From the NCBI RefSeq assembly GCF_030817355.1, contig NZ_JAUSZH010000001.1, forward strand, positions 2,970,501 through 3,034,500: DNA of 64,000 nt. The letters are read 5' to 3'. The notes beneath the pieces are model-generated. The model made no database searches. It had not been told where the DNA came from and was given only the letters and a program-made list of their open reading frames with translations. Origin of the DNA: Streptomyces sp. V1I1 (GTDB taxonomy: Bacteria; Actinomycetota; Actinomycetes; Streptomycetales; Streptomycetaceae). Position numbers and translations under genes: made by a program. Shown here one piece after another: positions 25,149 to 33,146 of the stretch (within the stretch, counting starts at the first letter, position 1; each line of letters begins with the position of its first letter).

Positions 25149-26762
25149 ATGGACCTGGTCATCCGCGACGCCCTCGTCATCGACGGCACCGGCGGCGCCC
25201 CCTACCGCGCAGACGTCGGCCTCGACTCCGGCCGCATCGCCGAGATCCGGCGAGACCGCGGCCCCCGCCTCAGCGCCCGCCGCACGCTGGACGCGCACGG
25301 CCTCGCCCTGTCCCCCGGCTTCATCGACATGCACGCGCACAGCGACCTCGCGCTGCTCCGCGACCCCGCGCACGAGGCGAAAGCCGCGCAGGGCGTGACC
25401 CTCGAAGTCCTCGGCCAGGACGGCCTCTCCTACGCGCCGGTCGACGACCGCACCCTCGACGCGGTCCGCAAAGCCATCACCGGCTGGAACGGCGGTGCGC
25501 CCGGGGACACCTCCATCGACTTCGACTGGCGTACGGTCGGCGAGTACCTGGACCGCCTCGACCGCGGCATCGCGGTCAACGCCGCGTACCTCATCCCGCA
25601 GGGCACCGTCCGGATGTACGCGGTGGGCTGGGACGACCGCCCCGCGACCGCCGAAGAGCTCACCCGCATGAAGCAGCTCGTCGCCGAGGGCCTGGAACAG
25701 GGCGCGGTCGGCATGTCGTCCGGCCTGACCTACACCCCCGGCATGTACGCGGGCGATTCCGAACTGACCGAGCTGTGCCGGGTGGTGGCCCGCTACGACG
25801 GCTATTACTGCCCGCACCACCGCTCGTACGGCGCCGGTGCCCTGCGGGCGTACGAGGAGATGGTCTCCCTCACCCGCGACGCCGGCTGCCCCCTCCATCT
25901 CGCGCACGCCACGATGAACTTCGGCGTGAACAAGGGCAAGGCTCCGGATCTGCTCGCCCTTCTCGACCAGGCGCTGGACGCCGGCGCGGACATCAGCCTC
26001 GACACGTACCCGTACACCCCCGGCTGCACCACGCTCGTCGCGATGCTGCCGAGCTGGGCGGGCGAAGGCGGTCCGGAGGCGGTGCTCGCCCGCCTCCAGG
26101 ACGACGAGACCGCCGAGAAGATCCGCCACCACATGGAGGAGATCGGCGCGGACGGCTGCCACGGCGTGCCCATCGAGTGGGACACGATCGAGATCTCGGG
26201 CGTGAGCGACCCGAGGCTCGCGGGCTGCGTCGGCAAGACGATCGCGCAGTCGGCCGCCCAGCGCGGCGAGGCCCCGTGGATCACGGCCCGCCGACTGCTG
26301 ATCAACGACCGTCTCGGCTCGACGATCCTCCAGCACGTCGGCCACGAGGAGAACGTCCGGCAGATCATGCGCCACCGGGTCCACACCGGCGGCAGCGACG
26401 GCATCCTGCAGGGTTACAAGCCGCACCCGCGGGCGTACGGCACCTTCCCGCACTATCTCGGCCGGTACGCGAGGGAGCTGGGCATCCTCACCCTGGAGGA
26501 GACGGTCGCCCACCTCACCTCCCGCCCGGCCGCCCGGCTGCGGCTGCCGGACCGCGGTCTGGTCCATGAGGGCTACCGCGCGGACCTGGTGCTGTTCGAC
26601 CCGGACACGGTCGCGGCGGGCTCGACCTTCGAGGCCCCTCGTACGCTTCCGGTCGGCATCCCGCATGTGCTGATCGACGGCAAGTTCGTGATCGAGGACG
26701 GATCGCGTACGGACGTACTGGCCGGCCGCTCGGTCCGCCGGACGGAGCGCACGCCCGCCTAG
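25149..26762 (+). CDS. D-aminoacylase (N-acyl-D-amino-acid deacylase)
   Basis: The 537-residue amidohydrolase has the metal motif FIDMHAHSDL, later ligands in CPHHRSYG and LAHATMNFG, and the family segments DTYPYTPGCTTL and HTGGSDGILQGY with the catalytic Asp. The C-terminus carries the usual composite beta domain (DRGLVHEGYRADLVLFDPDTV). The family removes acyl groups from N-acyl-D-amino acids using zinc. I chose the ATG at 25149, after GAAAGGTGA, over a GTG three codons earlier. It probably feeds D-amino acids to the preceding PLP enzyme. It ends directly against the convergent AlkB-like gene, with no room for a separate terminator. Confidence 0.88.
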   Translation: MDLVIRDALVIDGTGGAPYRADVGLDSGRIAEIRRDRGPRLSARRTLDAHGLALSPGFIDMHAHSDLALLRDPAHEAKAAQGVTLEVLGQDGLSYAPVDDRTLDAVRKAITGWNGGAPGDTSIDFDWRTVGEYLDRLDRGIAVNAAYLIPQGTVRMYAVGWDDRPATAEELTRMKQLVAEGLEQGAVGMSSGLTYTPGMYAGDSELTELCRVVARYDGYYCPHHRSYGAGALRAYEEMVSLTRDAGCPLHLAHATMNFGVNKGKAPDLLALLDQALDAGADISLDTYPYTPGCTTLVAMLPSWAGEGGPEAVLARLQDDETAEKIRHHMEEIGADGCHGVPIEWDTIEISGVSDPRLAGCVGKTIAQSAAQRGEAPWITARRLLINDRLGSTILQHVGHEENVRQIMRHRVHTGGSDGILQGYKPHPRAYGTFPHYLGRYARELGILTLEETVAHLTSRPAARLRLPDRGLVHEGYRADLVLFDPDTVAAGSTFEAPRTLPVGIPHVLIDGKFVIEDGSRTDVLAGRSVRRTERTPA

Positions 26763-27392
26763 TCAGCTCACTCCCCGCGGCCGGAACTGGATGCTGATGC
26801 GCGGCCCCACGGCGCGCGCCGTCTTCGGCACGGCGTGCTCCCAGGTCCGCTGACAGGAGCCGCCCATCACGATCAGATCGCCGTGCCCCAGCGGCCGACG
26901 CAGTGGGGCGCGGCCGCCCCTGCGGGGCCGCAGCACCAGATCGCGCGGTGCGCCGACCGACAGGATGGCGACCATGGTGTCCTCCCGGGCGCCGCGCCCC
27001 ACGGTGTCGCCGTGCCAGGCCACGCTGTCGCGGCCGTCCCGGTAGTAGCAGAGCCCTGCCGTGGTGAACGGCTCGCCGAGCTCGGAGGCGTAATAAGCGC
27101 AAAGGGCAGCGCGGGCCTCGTCCAGGACGGGGTGCGGGAGGGCATCCCGCACCCCGTAGAAGGCGAGCAGCCGCGGCACTGCCACCACGTGCTCGTACAT
27201 CTGCCGCCGCTCGGCACGCCACGGCACGCCGCCGGCGAGCTCCTCGAAGAGGGCGTCCGCCCCGCCGAGCCACCCGGGGAGCACGTCGATCCACGCCCCG
27301 TCCCCGAGCACGGTCCGCCGTACGTCCCTCAGCGGACCGAGTCGGATCTCGTCGGTCTGATCGAAGAGCGAACCCTGGAGATGTGCTGCCAT
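26763..27392 (-). CDS. AlkB-like 2-oxoglutarate/Fe(II) dioxygenase
   Basis: The 209-residue protein has the AlkB-type core: the HxD iron ligands in VAWHGDTVG, the distal His in RTWEHAVPK, and the 2-oxoglutarate Arg pair in GPRISIQFRPR. The YYRDGRDSVAWHGD and GDLIVMGGSCQRTWEH patterns are close to DNA-repair AlkB homologues, which demethylate alkylated bases. It is a single-gene unit convergent with the D-aminoacylase gene. No Ada-like regulator is next to it. Confidence 0.88.
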   Translation of the reverse strand: MAAHLQGSLFDQTDEIRLGPLRDVRRTVLGDGAWIDVLPGWLGGADALFEELAGGVPWRAERRQMYEHVVAVPRLLAFYGVRDALPHPVLDEARAALCAYYASELGEPFTTAGLCYYRDGRDSVAWHGDTVGRGAREDTMVAILSVGAPRDLVLRPRRGGRAPLRRPLGHGDLIVMGGSCQRTWEHAVPKTARAVGPRISIQFRPRGVS

Positions 27393-27435
27393 ACCTCCAG
27401 GGTACCCAGATAATCGAACATGTTGCCGAATCGGC

Positions 27436-28299
27436 TCACGGCCTGGGCAGCACGCAGCCCGGCCGGCCCAGGTCGATCTTGTTGTCGAGGCCGGCGCAGG
27501 GGACTATCCCGTATGTCTCCTGGCCGTAATTGATCCCGTGGCGGACCGTGACCGTGCCGTTCTCGTCGACCTCGCACGGGTTGTTGTCGGTGCAGCGCTG
27601 GCCGTCCTCGTTGCCCGTGTTGTTGACGGCGACGACCTTGCCGGTGGCGCTGTCGACGACGGGCGAGCCCGAGGTGCCGCCGATGGTGTTGCAGCTGGAG
27701 GTGTAGCGGACCGAGTCCTTCCAGGTCCACTCACCCTCCTTGAGGCGGTACGCGAAGCCGTCGATGTTGCAGCTGTAGATGCGCTTCCAGTACCCGGAGA
27801 CAACCTTGATGGCGGTGCCCTGCACCGGGTGCACGGCGCCCAGTTCGAGCGCCTTGATGCCGTACCGGCTCTGTATCTGCTGGTAGGTGCTGGTGAGTTG
27901 GTACAGCGAGACGTCGGTGTCCGTCATCGTCGCGTACGCGATCTTGCTCGCCCGAAGTGTTGCGACTCTGCTGCCCGCGGAGTTGAGCAGGCTGAAGGAA
28001 CGGCTGGACGGCTGGTCGACGATGACCTCGCCCGCGGCCGGGAAGCCGCTCTCTATGCAGTGCCCGTTGGAGAGTACGAGGGCGGGGTCGTCGGGCTCGG
28101 AGGCCGGCATGCGCACCACCGATCCGGAACAGTTGCTGAGCGCCACCGTCCCGGCGAAGTCGACTGCTCTGGCGTCGACTTGGGAAGCGGTGGCCGTGGC
28201 GCGCGACGCCGTGTCCGGGCCGGCGGCCGCGACCGCGGGTGCCGTGCTTGCCCCGAGGAGTCCGAGGACGAGCAGGGCGCCGGCGAGAGGCTTGTTCAT
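27436..28299 (-). CDS. Secreted trypsin-like serine protease
   Basis: The 287-residue protein has a signal peptide (MNKPLAGALLVLGLLGASTA, cleavage after VAAA) and a chymotrypsin-fold domain. Catalytic residues are His in LSNGHCIES, Asp in TDTDVSLYQL and Ser in IGGTSGSPVVD. The Cys pairs (NCSG/GHC, SCNID/SCNT, RCTDNNPC, VPC/GCVLP) are consistent with a disulfide-rich extracellular enzyme. Its C-terminal part (CTDNNPCEVDENGTVTV) has an extra Cys-rich loop. It is monocistronic, 43 bases from the AlkB-like gene start. Confidence 0.88.
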   Translation of the reverse strand: MNKPLAGALLVLGLLGASTAPAVAAAGPDTASRATATASQVDARAVDFAGTVALSNCSGSVVRMPASEPDDPALVLSNGHCIESGFPAAGEVIVDQPSSRSFSLLNSAGSRVATLRASKIAYATMTDTDVSLYQLTSTYQQIQSRYGIKALELGAVHPVQGTAIKVVSGYWKRIYSCNIDGFAYRLKEGEWTWKDSVRYTSSCNTIGGTSGSPVVDSATGKVVAVNNTGNEDGQRCTDNNPCEVDENGTVTVRHGINYGQETYGIVPCAGLDNKIDLGRPGCVLPRP

Positions 28300-28433
28300 G
28301 TGGGGGTCCCCTCTTGCGACTTCTGACCGAAGGGTTCCTTCGGTTTGTCATGTGCATTGTTGGGGGATCGGCCGCGGTCGACAAGGGACGGATTCCGGTC
28401 AGGCGCTGCGTCGCACAAGGAGAACTGCGGCTG

Positions 28434-28934
28434 TCAGCCGCGTAGTTGGCTCACCGGCAGCAGAACGTGGGCCGCAGTGGTGAGCGTCCGCTCGTCGCCG
28501 AGGAAGGACTGGAGCGCTTCCTCGGTGACAGGCCTGCCCGGAACCGCGTCCGGCCAGGGGCGGCTGGCGATCAGGAGGTGCGCATGACCGCGCTCTTCCG
28601 CGGCACGGAGCCACTCCGGCGGGGCGGGGCACTGGGCGCTCAGATAGGGCATGTTGAGGACGGCCCGGCCGCCCTCAACGAGCAACCTGATCGGGGAACT
28701 GGGTGAGCGGGTCCTGTCGGCCATGTCGCCGCCGGCCGAGAGCCCGACCTCCTCGATCACCGCCAGCACGGCCGCCTCCCCCGCCTGCGCACCGTCGGCG
28801 CCGTCGCCGAGGGAGTAGGCGAGCAGATAAGGCATGTCATGCCCCTCATCGGGGTCACCGATCCATGCGAGCACCGAAAGGGTGCCCAACTGGCTGCGCC
28901 GAACAGCGTTCTTGGAAGAGCTGGCTGTGGTCAT
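28434..28934 (-). CDS. Conserved Streptomyces protein, probably DUF5949
   Basis: The 166-residue soluble protein (TLSVLAWIGDPDEGHDMPYLLAYSLGDG ... GRAVLNMPYLSAQCPAPPEWLRAAEERGHAHLLI) resembles the DUF5949 family by memory; I cannot verify this. There is no signal peptide, membrane segment or catalytic motif that I recognise. The upstream region contains GGCAC-CCTA-GTGCC at about 28939-28952. Confidence 0.65.
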   Translation of the reverse strand: MTTASSSKNAVRRSQLGTLSVLAWIGDPDEGHDMPYLLAYSLGDGADGAQAGEAAVLAVIEEVGLSAGGDMADRTRSPSSPIRLLVEGGRAVLNMPYLSAQCPAPPEWLRAAEERGHAHLLIASRPWPDAVPGRPVTEEALQSFLGDERTLTTAAHVLLPVSQLRG

Positions 28935-29120
28935 GGTCCGGCACCCTAGTGCCCTGCCAACGCCCTTCTCCTCACCCCTTCACCTGGATGGCCGAAGGCG
29001 TCAGCCGCCAATTCCGCAATTCCCCACCGTGCCTCGCCGAGGGCGAAAATCCGTTCCCGCCGTACTCCACCTCCGTACCACGGCAGTGACTTCGCCCCGC
29101 GGGCGCGCGTTGGCCGACTT

Positions 29121-29384
29121 ATGGCAAGGACTACCGCATCTGCCCGATGGCAGCGCGTCCAGACGGCCACAGTGCCGAACCCGGTGAGTTCGCCGACCGG
29201 GACCCCGATCTACGAACAGCTCGTACGGGAGTGGGCTGCCGCCGACCGCACGCTGCCAGGCCTGCCCGACATGGAGTGGAGCCTGCTCGCCCACTATCCG
29301 GCGCAGTCGGGCGGCGAACCGGAAGGCCGCCCCGGTCCGCCGCCTCAGCGCAGGGGCTGGCTCCATGACCGCCACCCGGTCTGA
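29121..29384 (+). CDS. Small hypothetical protein
   Basis: The 87-residue frame has normal GC-rich codon usage across GTPIYEQLVREWAAADRTLP and DMEWSLLAHYPAQSG, which argues for real coding. No ribosome-binding site precedes the ATG at 29121; a GTG at 29172 (VPNPVSSPTG) is another possible start. No known family. Confidence 0.45.
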   Translation: MARTTASARWQRVQTATVPNPVSSPTGTPIYEQLVREWAAADRTLPGLPDMEWSLLAHYPAQSGGEPEGRPGPPPQRRGWLHDRHPV

Positions 29385-29486
29385 TCCCGCCGAGGCCGTG
29401 GAATGCAGGGGTTTCCGCTGCAGCCAGAACTCGTTACCCATGTCGACGGCGGCGACGAACGCGGCCGGAGAAAGGGATGCGAAAAG

Positions 29487-29777
29487 ATGAAGTACTCGCG
29501 GGTTGCCGCAATCGTTGCCGGTTCCGTCGTGGCGATGGGGGCCTCTCCCGCCTTCGCCGCCAGTACGGCGCCCATGCCTCCCATGAGCCTCAACGGTGGC
29601 CTTGAGACCCTCGGCTCGGCGTCGGCTCTGGATCTGACCGACGGGCGTTCCGCGGTGAACTCGGTCGCCGACACCGCGACCGACCTCAACAGCGTCAAGG
29701 GCTCCACCCCGCGGCAGGCCCTCAAGACTGCCGCCGAAGTCACCCCGCTGCTGGGTGGCGTCGAGCTGGGTGGCTGA
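29487..29777 (+). CDS. Small secreted protein of the chaplin/rodlin locus
   Basis: The 96-residue product has a signal peptide (MKYSRVAAIVAGSVVAMGAS, cleavage near AFA-A) and a short mature part of about 70 residues (LNGGLETLGSASALDLTDGRSAVNSVADTATDLNSVKG) with no Cys. The start follows AAAGGGA. It lies beside chaplin and rodlin genes and ends at its own terminator, so it may be another surface or spore-coat protein, but I do not recognise a family. Confidence 0.65.
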   Translation: MKYSRVAAIVAGSVVAMGASPAFAASTAPMPPMSLNGGLETLGSASALDLTDGRSAVNSVADTATDLNSVKGSTPRQALKTAAEVTPLLGGVELGG

Positions 29778-29803
29778 ACCGGCCTTCCATGACCGCGCGT
29801 TCA

Positions 29804-29839
29804 GCAGGGGGTGCAGCCGTCAGCGGCTGCACCCCCTGC
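29804..29839 (+). terminator. Terminator after the small secreted protein
   Basis: GCAGGGGGTGCAGCCG and CGGCTGCACCCCCTGC form a near-perfect long stem with a short loop. Confidence 0.8.
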
Positions 29840-29871
29840 CGTTCCGTGCGTCCAGGCCAGGGACACAACGC

Positions 29872-29911
29872 CGGGGTGGTGCCACCGGCCAGTACCGGCG
29901 ACACCACCCCG
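29872..29911 (-). terminator. Terminator of the minus-strand chaplin gene
   Basis: CGGGGTGGTG pairs with CACCACCCCG, with an inner CCGG/CCGG pairing, directly after the chaplin stop on the minus strand. Confidence 0.7.
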
Positions 29912-29924
29912 ATGCGAAGCGCGG

Positions 29925-30164
29925 TCAGCCGTTTTCCGCGATGTTGCCGAAGGCCGGGTTGAGGGCGCCGATGACGTTGGCGCTGTTGCCCGACAGGTTG
30001 ACCGGCAGGTGCAGCGGGACCTCCGCCAGGTTGCCGGTCAGCGCACCCGGTGAGTTCTGGGCAACGCCAGTCGTGCCGGCGTCGGCGAAGGCGGATCCGG
30101 CAGCGGATCCGGCAGCGAGACCAGCGGTGGCGAGAACCAGGGCGGCCTTCTTGACAGAATTCAT
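29925..30164 (-). CDS. Short chaplin lacking cysteines (ChpE-like)
   Basis: The 79-residue protein has a signal peptide and one chaplin domain (SPGALTGNLAEVPLHLPVNLSGNSANVIGALNPAFGN). The two Cys of most short chaplins are replaced (NLSGNS and GNIAENG), as in S. coelicolor ChpE. Chaplins assemble into amphipathic amyloid films on aerial hyphae and spores. AGAAGGTG lies before the ATG at 30164. The gene diverges from the rodlin at 30443 across a 278-bp region. Confidence 0.88.
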   Translation of the reverse strand: MNSVKKAALVLATAGLAAGSAAGSAFADAGTTGVAQNSPGALTGNLAEVPLHLPVNLSGNSANVIGALNPAFGNIAENG

Positions 30165-30352
30165 GGATAGCACCTTCTGTTCGATGTTTTGCCCGACGTA
30201 GGGCTCACACGAATCGAAACGGATTGCCCCCCGCAGATGACACGGCCCAAGACGTCGGTACCCCCTGTTCGGCCCAACGCCCCTATTAGCAGCGCAATAC
30301 GTGATCCGCTTGTCGGCGCGTCGCGTCGTACGGGCCATTTGGGTGAACCCGG

Positions 30353-30378
30353 GGAACCAACCTCCCGAGGGAGTAGTT
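30353..30378 (+). promoter_or_regulatory. Candidate rodlin promoter (GGAAC-N18-GTT)
   Basis: GGAACCAACCTC at 30353 and GTT at 30376 are separated by exactly 18 bases after GGAAC. The other rodlin gene has the same arrangement at 31906-31931 (GGAACCAAACTC ... GTT). It resembles ECF-sigma-type promoters; which sigma factor uses it is unknown. Confidence 0.4.
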
Positions 30379-30442
30379 CTCCAGGGCGCTCCAGTAGCGG
30401 GCATCGACGCGACCACGCGATCATGCAACAGAAGGACGGAAC

Positions 30443-30854
30443 ATGCTCAAGAAGGTTATGACGACTGCGGCACTGACCCTTTCCGTGGCGGCCGCGGGAG
30501 CGACAATGGGCGCCGCAGGCCATGGCCATCGGCGACGACGGCGGTACGACGTCGCAGAGCGGAAACGACGCCCAGCAGACGTTCGGCAACTCCGAGACCT
30601 TCGGGGACATGAGCCCGCAGATCGGCCTCATCCAGGGCTCGCTCAACAAGCCCTGCGTCGGTCTTCCCGCCAAGGCCGACGTCGGCTCCCTCGTCGGCGT
30701 CGTACCGGTCTCGGCCCAGGACATCCCGATCCTGTCGGCCCCGCAGACCCAGCAGTGCAGCGAGAACTCCACCCAGGTCAAGGGTGACGAGCCGCTGTCG
30801 CACGTCCTCAGCAGCATCCCCGTCCTGTCGGGCAATGGCGAGGGCAACGGCTGA
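30443..30854 (+). pseudogene. Rodlin gene with single-base frameshift
   Basis: The frame starting MLKKVMTTAALTLSVAAAGA leaves the rodlin sequence within the signal peptide. The mature rodlin (MAIGDDGGTTSQSGNDAQQT ... NKPCVGLPAKADVGSLVGVVP ... QTQQCSENSTQVKGDEPLSHVLS) continues in another frame from about 30511. Compared with the intact rodlin at 31980, there is one extra G in ATGGGCGCC (30508-30510; intact copy ATGGCGCC). Removing it restores MAPQAMAIGDDGG exactly. The mature part is fully conserved, including both Cys, so the change is very recent, a sequencing error, or phase variation. Rodlins form the rodlet layer of spores together with chaplins. Confidence 0.85.
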
Positions 30855-30869
30855 GTCCCAGCGGCAGAC

Positions 30870-30902
30870 CGAAGTCCCCGTCGCCAGTTGCCGGGGACTT
30901 CG
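30870..30902. terminator. Terminator between rodlin and VKOR gene
   Basis: CGAAGTCCCCG and CGGGGACTTCG form an 11-bp stem with an 11-base loop between the convergent genes. Confidence 0.8.
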
Positions 30903-30929
30903 CTGCGTCTGCGGCGGCCTCTGTCCGGG

Positions 30930-31571
30930 TCAGCTGGTCCAGAAGTCCCACCAGCGGGTCAGGACGAGCATCCCGATGATGCCGATCCAGATCACCGGCG
31001 GCATCCAGTGGAACTCCAGCAGCCCCTTGCGCAGTCCCTCCGGGACCCTGATGACGCGGTGCTTGATGTTGTGCACGGTGACGTAGCAGAACATCACGAT
31101 CGTGGCGGCCCAGGCCAGACAGCACCACAGGCACAGGGCGTTGATGCTGTACAGCGACTGGTACTGGAGCCAGGTGCAGAAGCCGACGCCGAAGAGGGTG
31201 CCGGCGTTGAGACCGAGCCAGTACCAGCGCCGGTAACGCGCACCTGCCAACAGCGCGACACCGATGGCGATCACCATCGCGTACGTGACAAGCCCCAGCA
31301 TCGGATTCGGGAACCCGAACGCCGACGCCTGCTCGCTCTTCATGATGTTCCCGCAGGACACCACCGGATTCAGACTGCACCCCGGCGTGAAGGACGGGTC
31401 CTCAAGCAGCTTGAACTTGTCGATCGTGATGACCCACGAAGCCAGCAGCCCGGCCGCACCCGTGATCACCAGAAGCCACGCGAAGCCACGACTGCCGCCG
31501 ACTTCTCCCTCGACATCCCGTCGCCTTCTCCCATGACCGACGGGCACCGGTCCGGTCGCTGTAATTGTCAT
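30930..31571 (-). CDS. VKOR-family disulfide-forming membrane protein
   Basis: The 213-residue protein has five membrane segments and the VKOR Cys pattern: a loop pair in TPGCSLNPVVSCGNIMKS and the active-site CxxC in NALCLWCCLAWA. Bacterial VKOR passes electrons from secreted proteins, usually via DsbA, to menaquinone to make disulfides outside the membrane. Its position between two rodlin genes and beside chaplins, which contain two conserved Cys each, suggests it may oxidise these coat proteins, although no DsbA gene is adjacent. Confidence 0.88.
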   Translation of the reverse strand: MTITATGPVPVGHGRRRRDVEGEVGGSRGFAWLLVITGAAGLLASWVITIDKFKLLEDPSFTPGCSLNPVVSCGNIMKSEQASAFGFPNPMLGLVTYAMVIAIGVALLAGARYRRWYWLGLNAGTLFGVGFCTWLQYQSLYSINALCLWCCLAWAATIVMFCYVTVHNIKHRVIRVPEGLRKGLLEFHWMPPVIWIGIIGMLVLTRWWDFWTS

Positions 31572-31905
31572 ATGGTTTCACCGTTCTGATAGCGGACTGG
31601 GGGCCCGACTGTGCCTCGATCAAGAATGGCGAATGCCCGCCAAAATCAATTCGGCAAACGGATGAAACCGGGCCCTGTAGATCATCGAGCCATGGTCAAA
31701 TGAACGTGCAGACCGTGCATGATATCTACTTCGGGTGTACGCCTCCAGCCGGCGGCGCATTGCGTCGCGGGGCAGCCATGCTTCCTATTGGCATGGCGCA
31801 TCCGGGCACGACGATCTGCACCATCGGCGGAGGGCCTCAAGAAGACCCTCCGCCGATATCGCACAGGGGTGCGCCGGCGCGATACCGGCATTCGAGTGAA
31901 CGCAC
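31572..31905. other. Intergenic region with stacked hairpins
   Basis: The gap between the VKOR and rodlin genes is AT-richer than its neighbours. It holds GCCATGC-N9-GCATGGC at 31776-31798 and a strong hairpin ATCGGCGGAGGG-N11-CCCTCCGCCGAT at 31823-31857. No coding frame with normal codon usage lies upstream of these hairpins, so they could terminate a small RNA or act as a structured leader. I cannot assign a known RNA family. Confidence 0.4.
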
Positions 31906-31931
31906 GGAACCAAACTCGCCCGGACGCGGTT
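31906..31931 (+). promoter_or_regulatory. Candidate rodlin promoter (GGAAC-N18-GTT)
   Basis: GGAACCAAACTC at 31906 and GTT at 31929 share sequence and exact spacing with the element before the other rodlin gene. The start codon lies 49 bases downstream. Confidence 0.4.
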
Positions 31932-31979
31932 GATCAGCCCGATCCACGATCGGTCGTTCAAAGCGAAGAGGGACAAACA

Positions 31980-32390
31980 GTGATCAAGAAGATTCTGACT
32001 GCCGCGATGGTTACCGCTTCGATGGTTGGCGCCGGCGCGGCGATGGCGCCGCAGGCCATGGCCATCGGCGACGACGAGGGCACCATGTCGACCAGCGGCA
32101 ACAACGCCATTCAGAGCTTCGGCAACTCCAGCACCAGCGGTGCAATGAGCCCGCAGATCGGCCTCGTCCAGGGCTCGCTGAACAAGCCCTGTGTCGGTCT
32201 TCCCGCCAAGGCGGACGTCGGCTCCCTCGTCGGCGTCGTTCCGGTCGCGGTCCAGGACATCCCGGTTCTCTCGGCCCCGCAGAACCAGCAGTGCGCCGAG
32301 AACTCCAGCCAGGTCAAGGGTGACGAGCCGCTGTCGCACATCCTCAGCGACATCCCCGTCCTGTCGGGTAACGGAACGCAGAACCAGTAA
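31980..32390 (+). CDS. Rodlin, spore rodlet-layer protein
   Basis: The 136-residue protein has a signal peptide (MIKKILTAAMVTASMVGAGA ... MAPQAMA) and the rodlin core: GNSSTSGAMSPQIGLVQGSL, NKPCVGLPAKADVGSLVGVVP and QQCAENSSQVKGDEPLSH. The GTG start at 31980 follows AGAGGGA. Rodlins organise chaplin fibrils into the rodlet layer and are secreted by aerial hyphae. It closely matches the frameshifted copy at 30443, indicating duplication. It is followed 264 bases later by a chaplin gene on the same strand with no obvious terminator between. Confidence 0.93.
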   Translation: MIKKILTAAMVTASMVGAGAAMAPQAMAIGDDEGTMSTSGNNAIQSFGNSSTSGAMSPQIGLVQGSLNKPCVGLPAKADVGSLVGVVPVAVQDIPVLSAPQNQQCAENSSQVKGDEPLSHILSDIPVLSGNGTQNQ

Positions 32391-32654
32391 CGTGCTCATG
32401 TTCGGTGCGTCAGTTGTTTCAGCAAATGCAAAATACGCACCCGCGGCCACTGATTCGCAATCCTGGAGAATCCTCTCGACTGTCCGGCAAATTATGCGTG
32501 CTGCATACGAGTGACTTTCCGGACCGGCAGCCTTGTTGAGGTTTCTTTATGGGAAACCAATCGTTACAAATGCGCAGAGGTGTTCACTACAGGAAACTGG
32601 CTGCGCAGCGCGAAGGTCGCGCTTGCGTATGACACCGCTGCCGAAAGGATCGAA

Positions 32655-32888
32655 ATGAAGCACAAGAAGGTCGCAACCGTCGCCGCGGGCATCATCATGG
32701 CCCTGGGCGGCGCCGCGCCCGCCATGGCCGATGCGGGTGCCGAGGGTGTCGCCACCGACTCCCCGGGCGTACTCACCGGCAACGTGATTCAGGTTCCGGT
32801 TCACGTTCCCCTCAACGCCTGCGGCAACACCCTCAATGTGGTTGCCCTGCTCAACCCTGCCTTCGGCGGCGTCTGCAGCAACGCCTGA
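32655..32888 (+). CDS. Short chaplin with two cysteines
   Basis: The 77-residue protein has a signal peptide (MKHKKVATVAAGIIMALGGA ... AMA) and a chaplin domain (SPGVLTGNVIQVPVHVPLNA, CGNTLNVVALLNPAFGGVC). Both Cys expected to form the intramolecular disulfide are present. The start follows GAAAGGA. It is secreted and assembles into the hydrophobic aerial sheath. The region 32391-32654 before it is AT-rich and probably holds its promoter, with GTTACAAATG near 32563. Confidence 0.93.
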   Translation: MKHKKVATVAAGIIMALGGAAPAMADAGAEGVATDSPGVLTGNVIQVPVHVPLNACGNTLNVVALLNPAFGGVCSNA

Positions 32889-32922
32889 CAGCCCAGCAGC
32901 CCGCACAGGGCGCAGTGGCACA

Positions 32923-32958
32923 AGACCCCGGAGAGCACCGCAGCGCTCTCCGGGGTCT
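32923..32958 (+). terminator. Terminator after the chaplin gene
   Basis: AGACCCCGGAGAGC and GCTCTCCGGGGTCT form a perfect 14-bp stem with an eight-base loop. Confidence 0.85.
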
Positions 32959-33146
32959 ACCGCACGCTTCAGGCCCCCTCGACCGCGGCCGATAACAGCC
33001 CTATTCAACGCCCGCATTGGTCCCTACCATTCCCATCGATCCGGCTCTTCGAGAAGCACTCAGAACTGTTTGAAGAGTTGGCATGCCCATGCGCTTCTAT
33101 GGGCTTGCCTCCGGGTGAACCCCTCACATTTCCCGATGGGAGAATC

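Noticed and set aside
30522..30854. Internal ATG (MAIGDDGG) as a real start for the first rodlin
   Set aside because: It would remove the signal peptide, has no ribosome-binding site, and the intact paralogue shows the signal peptide is part of the gene.
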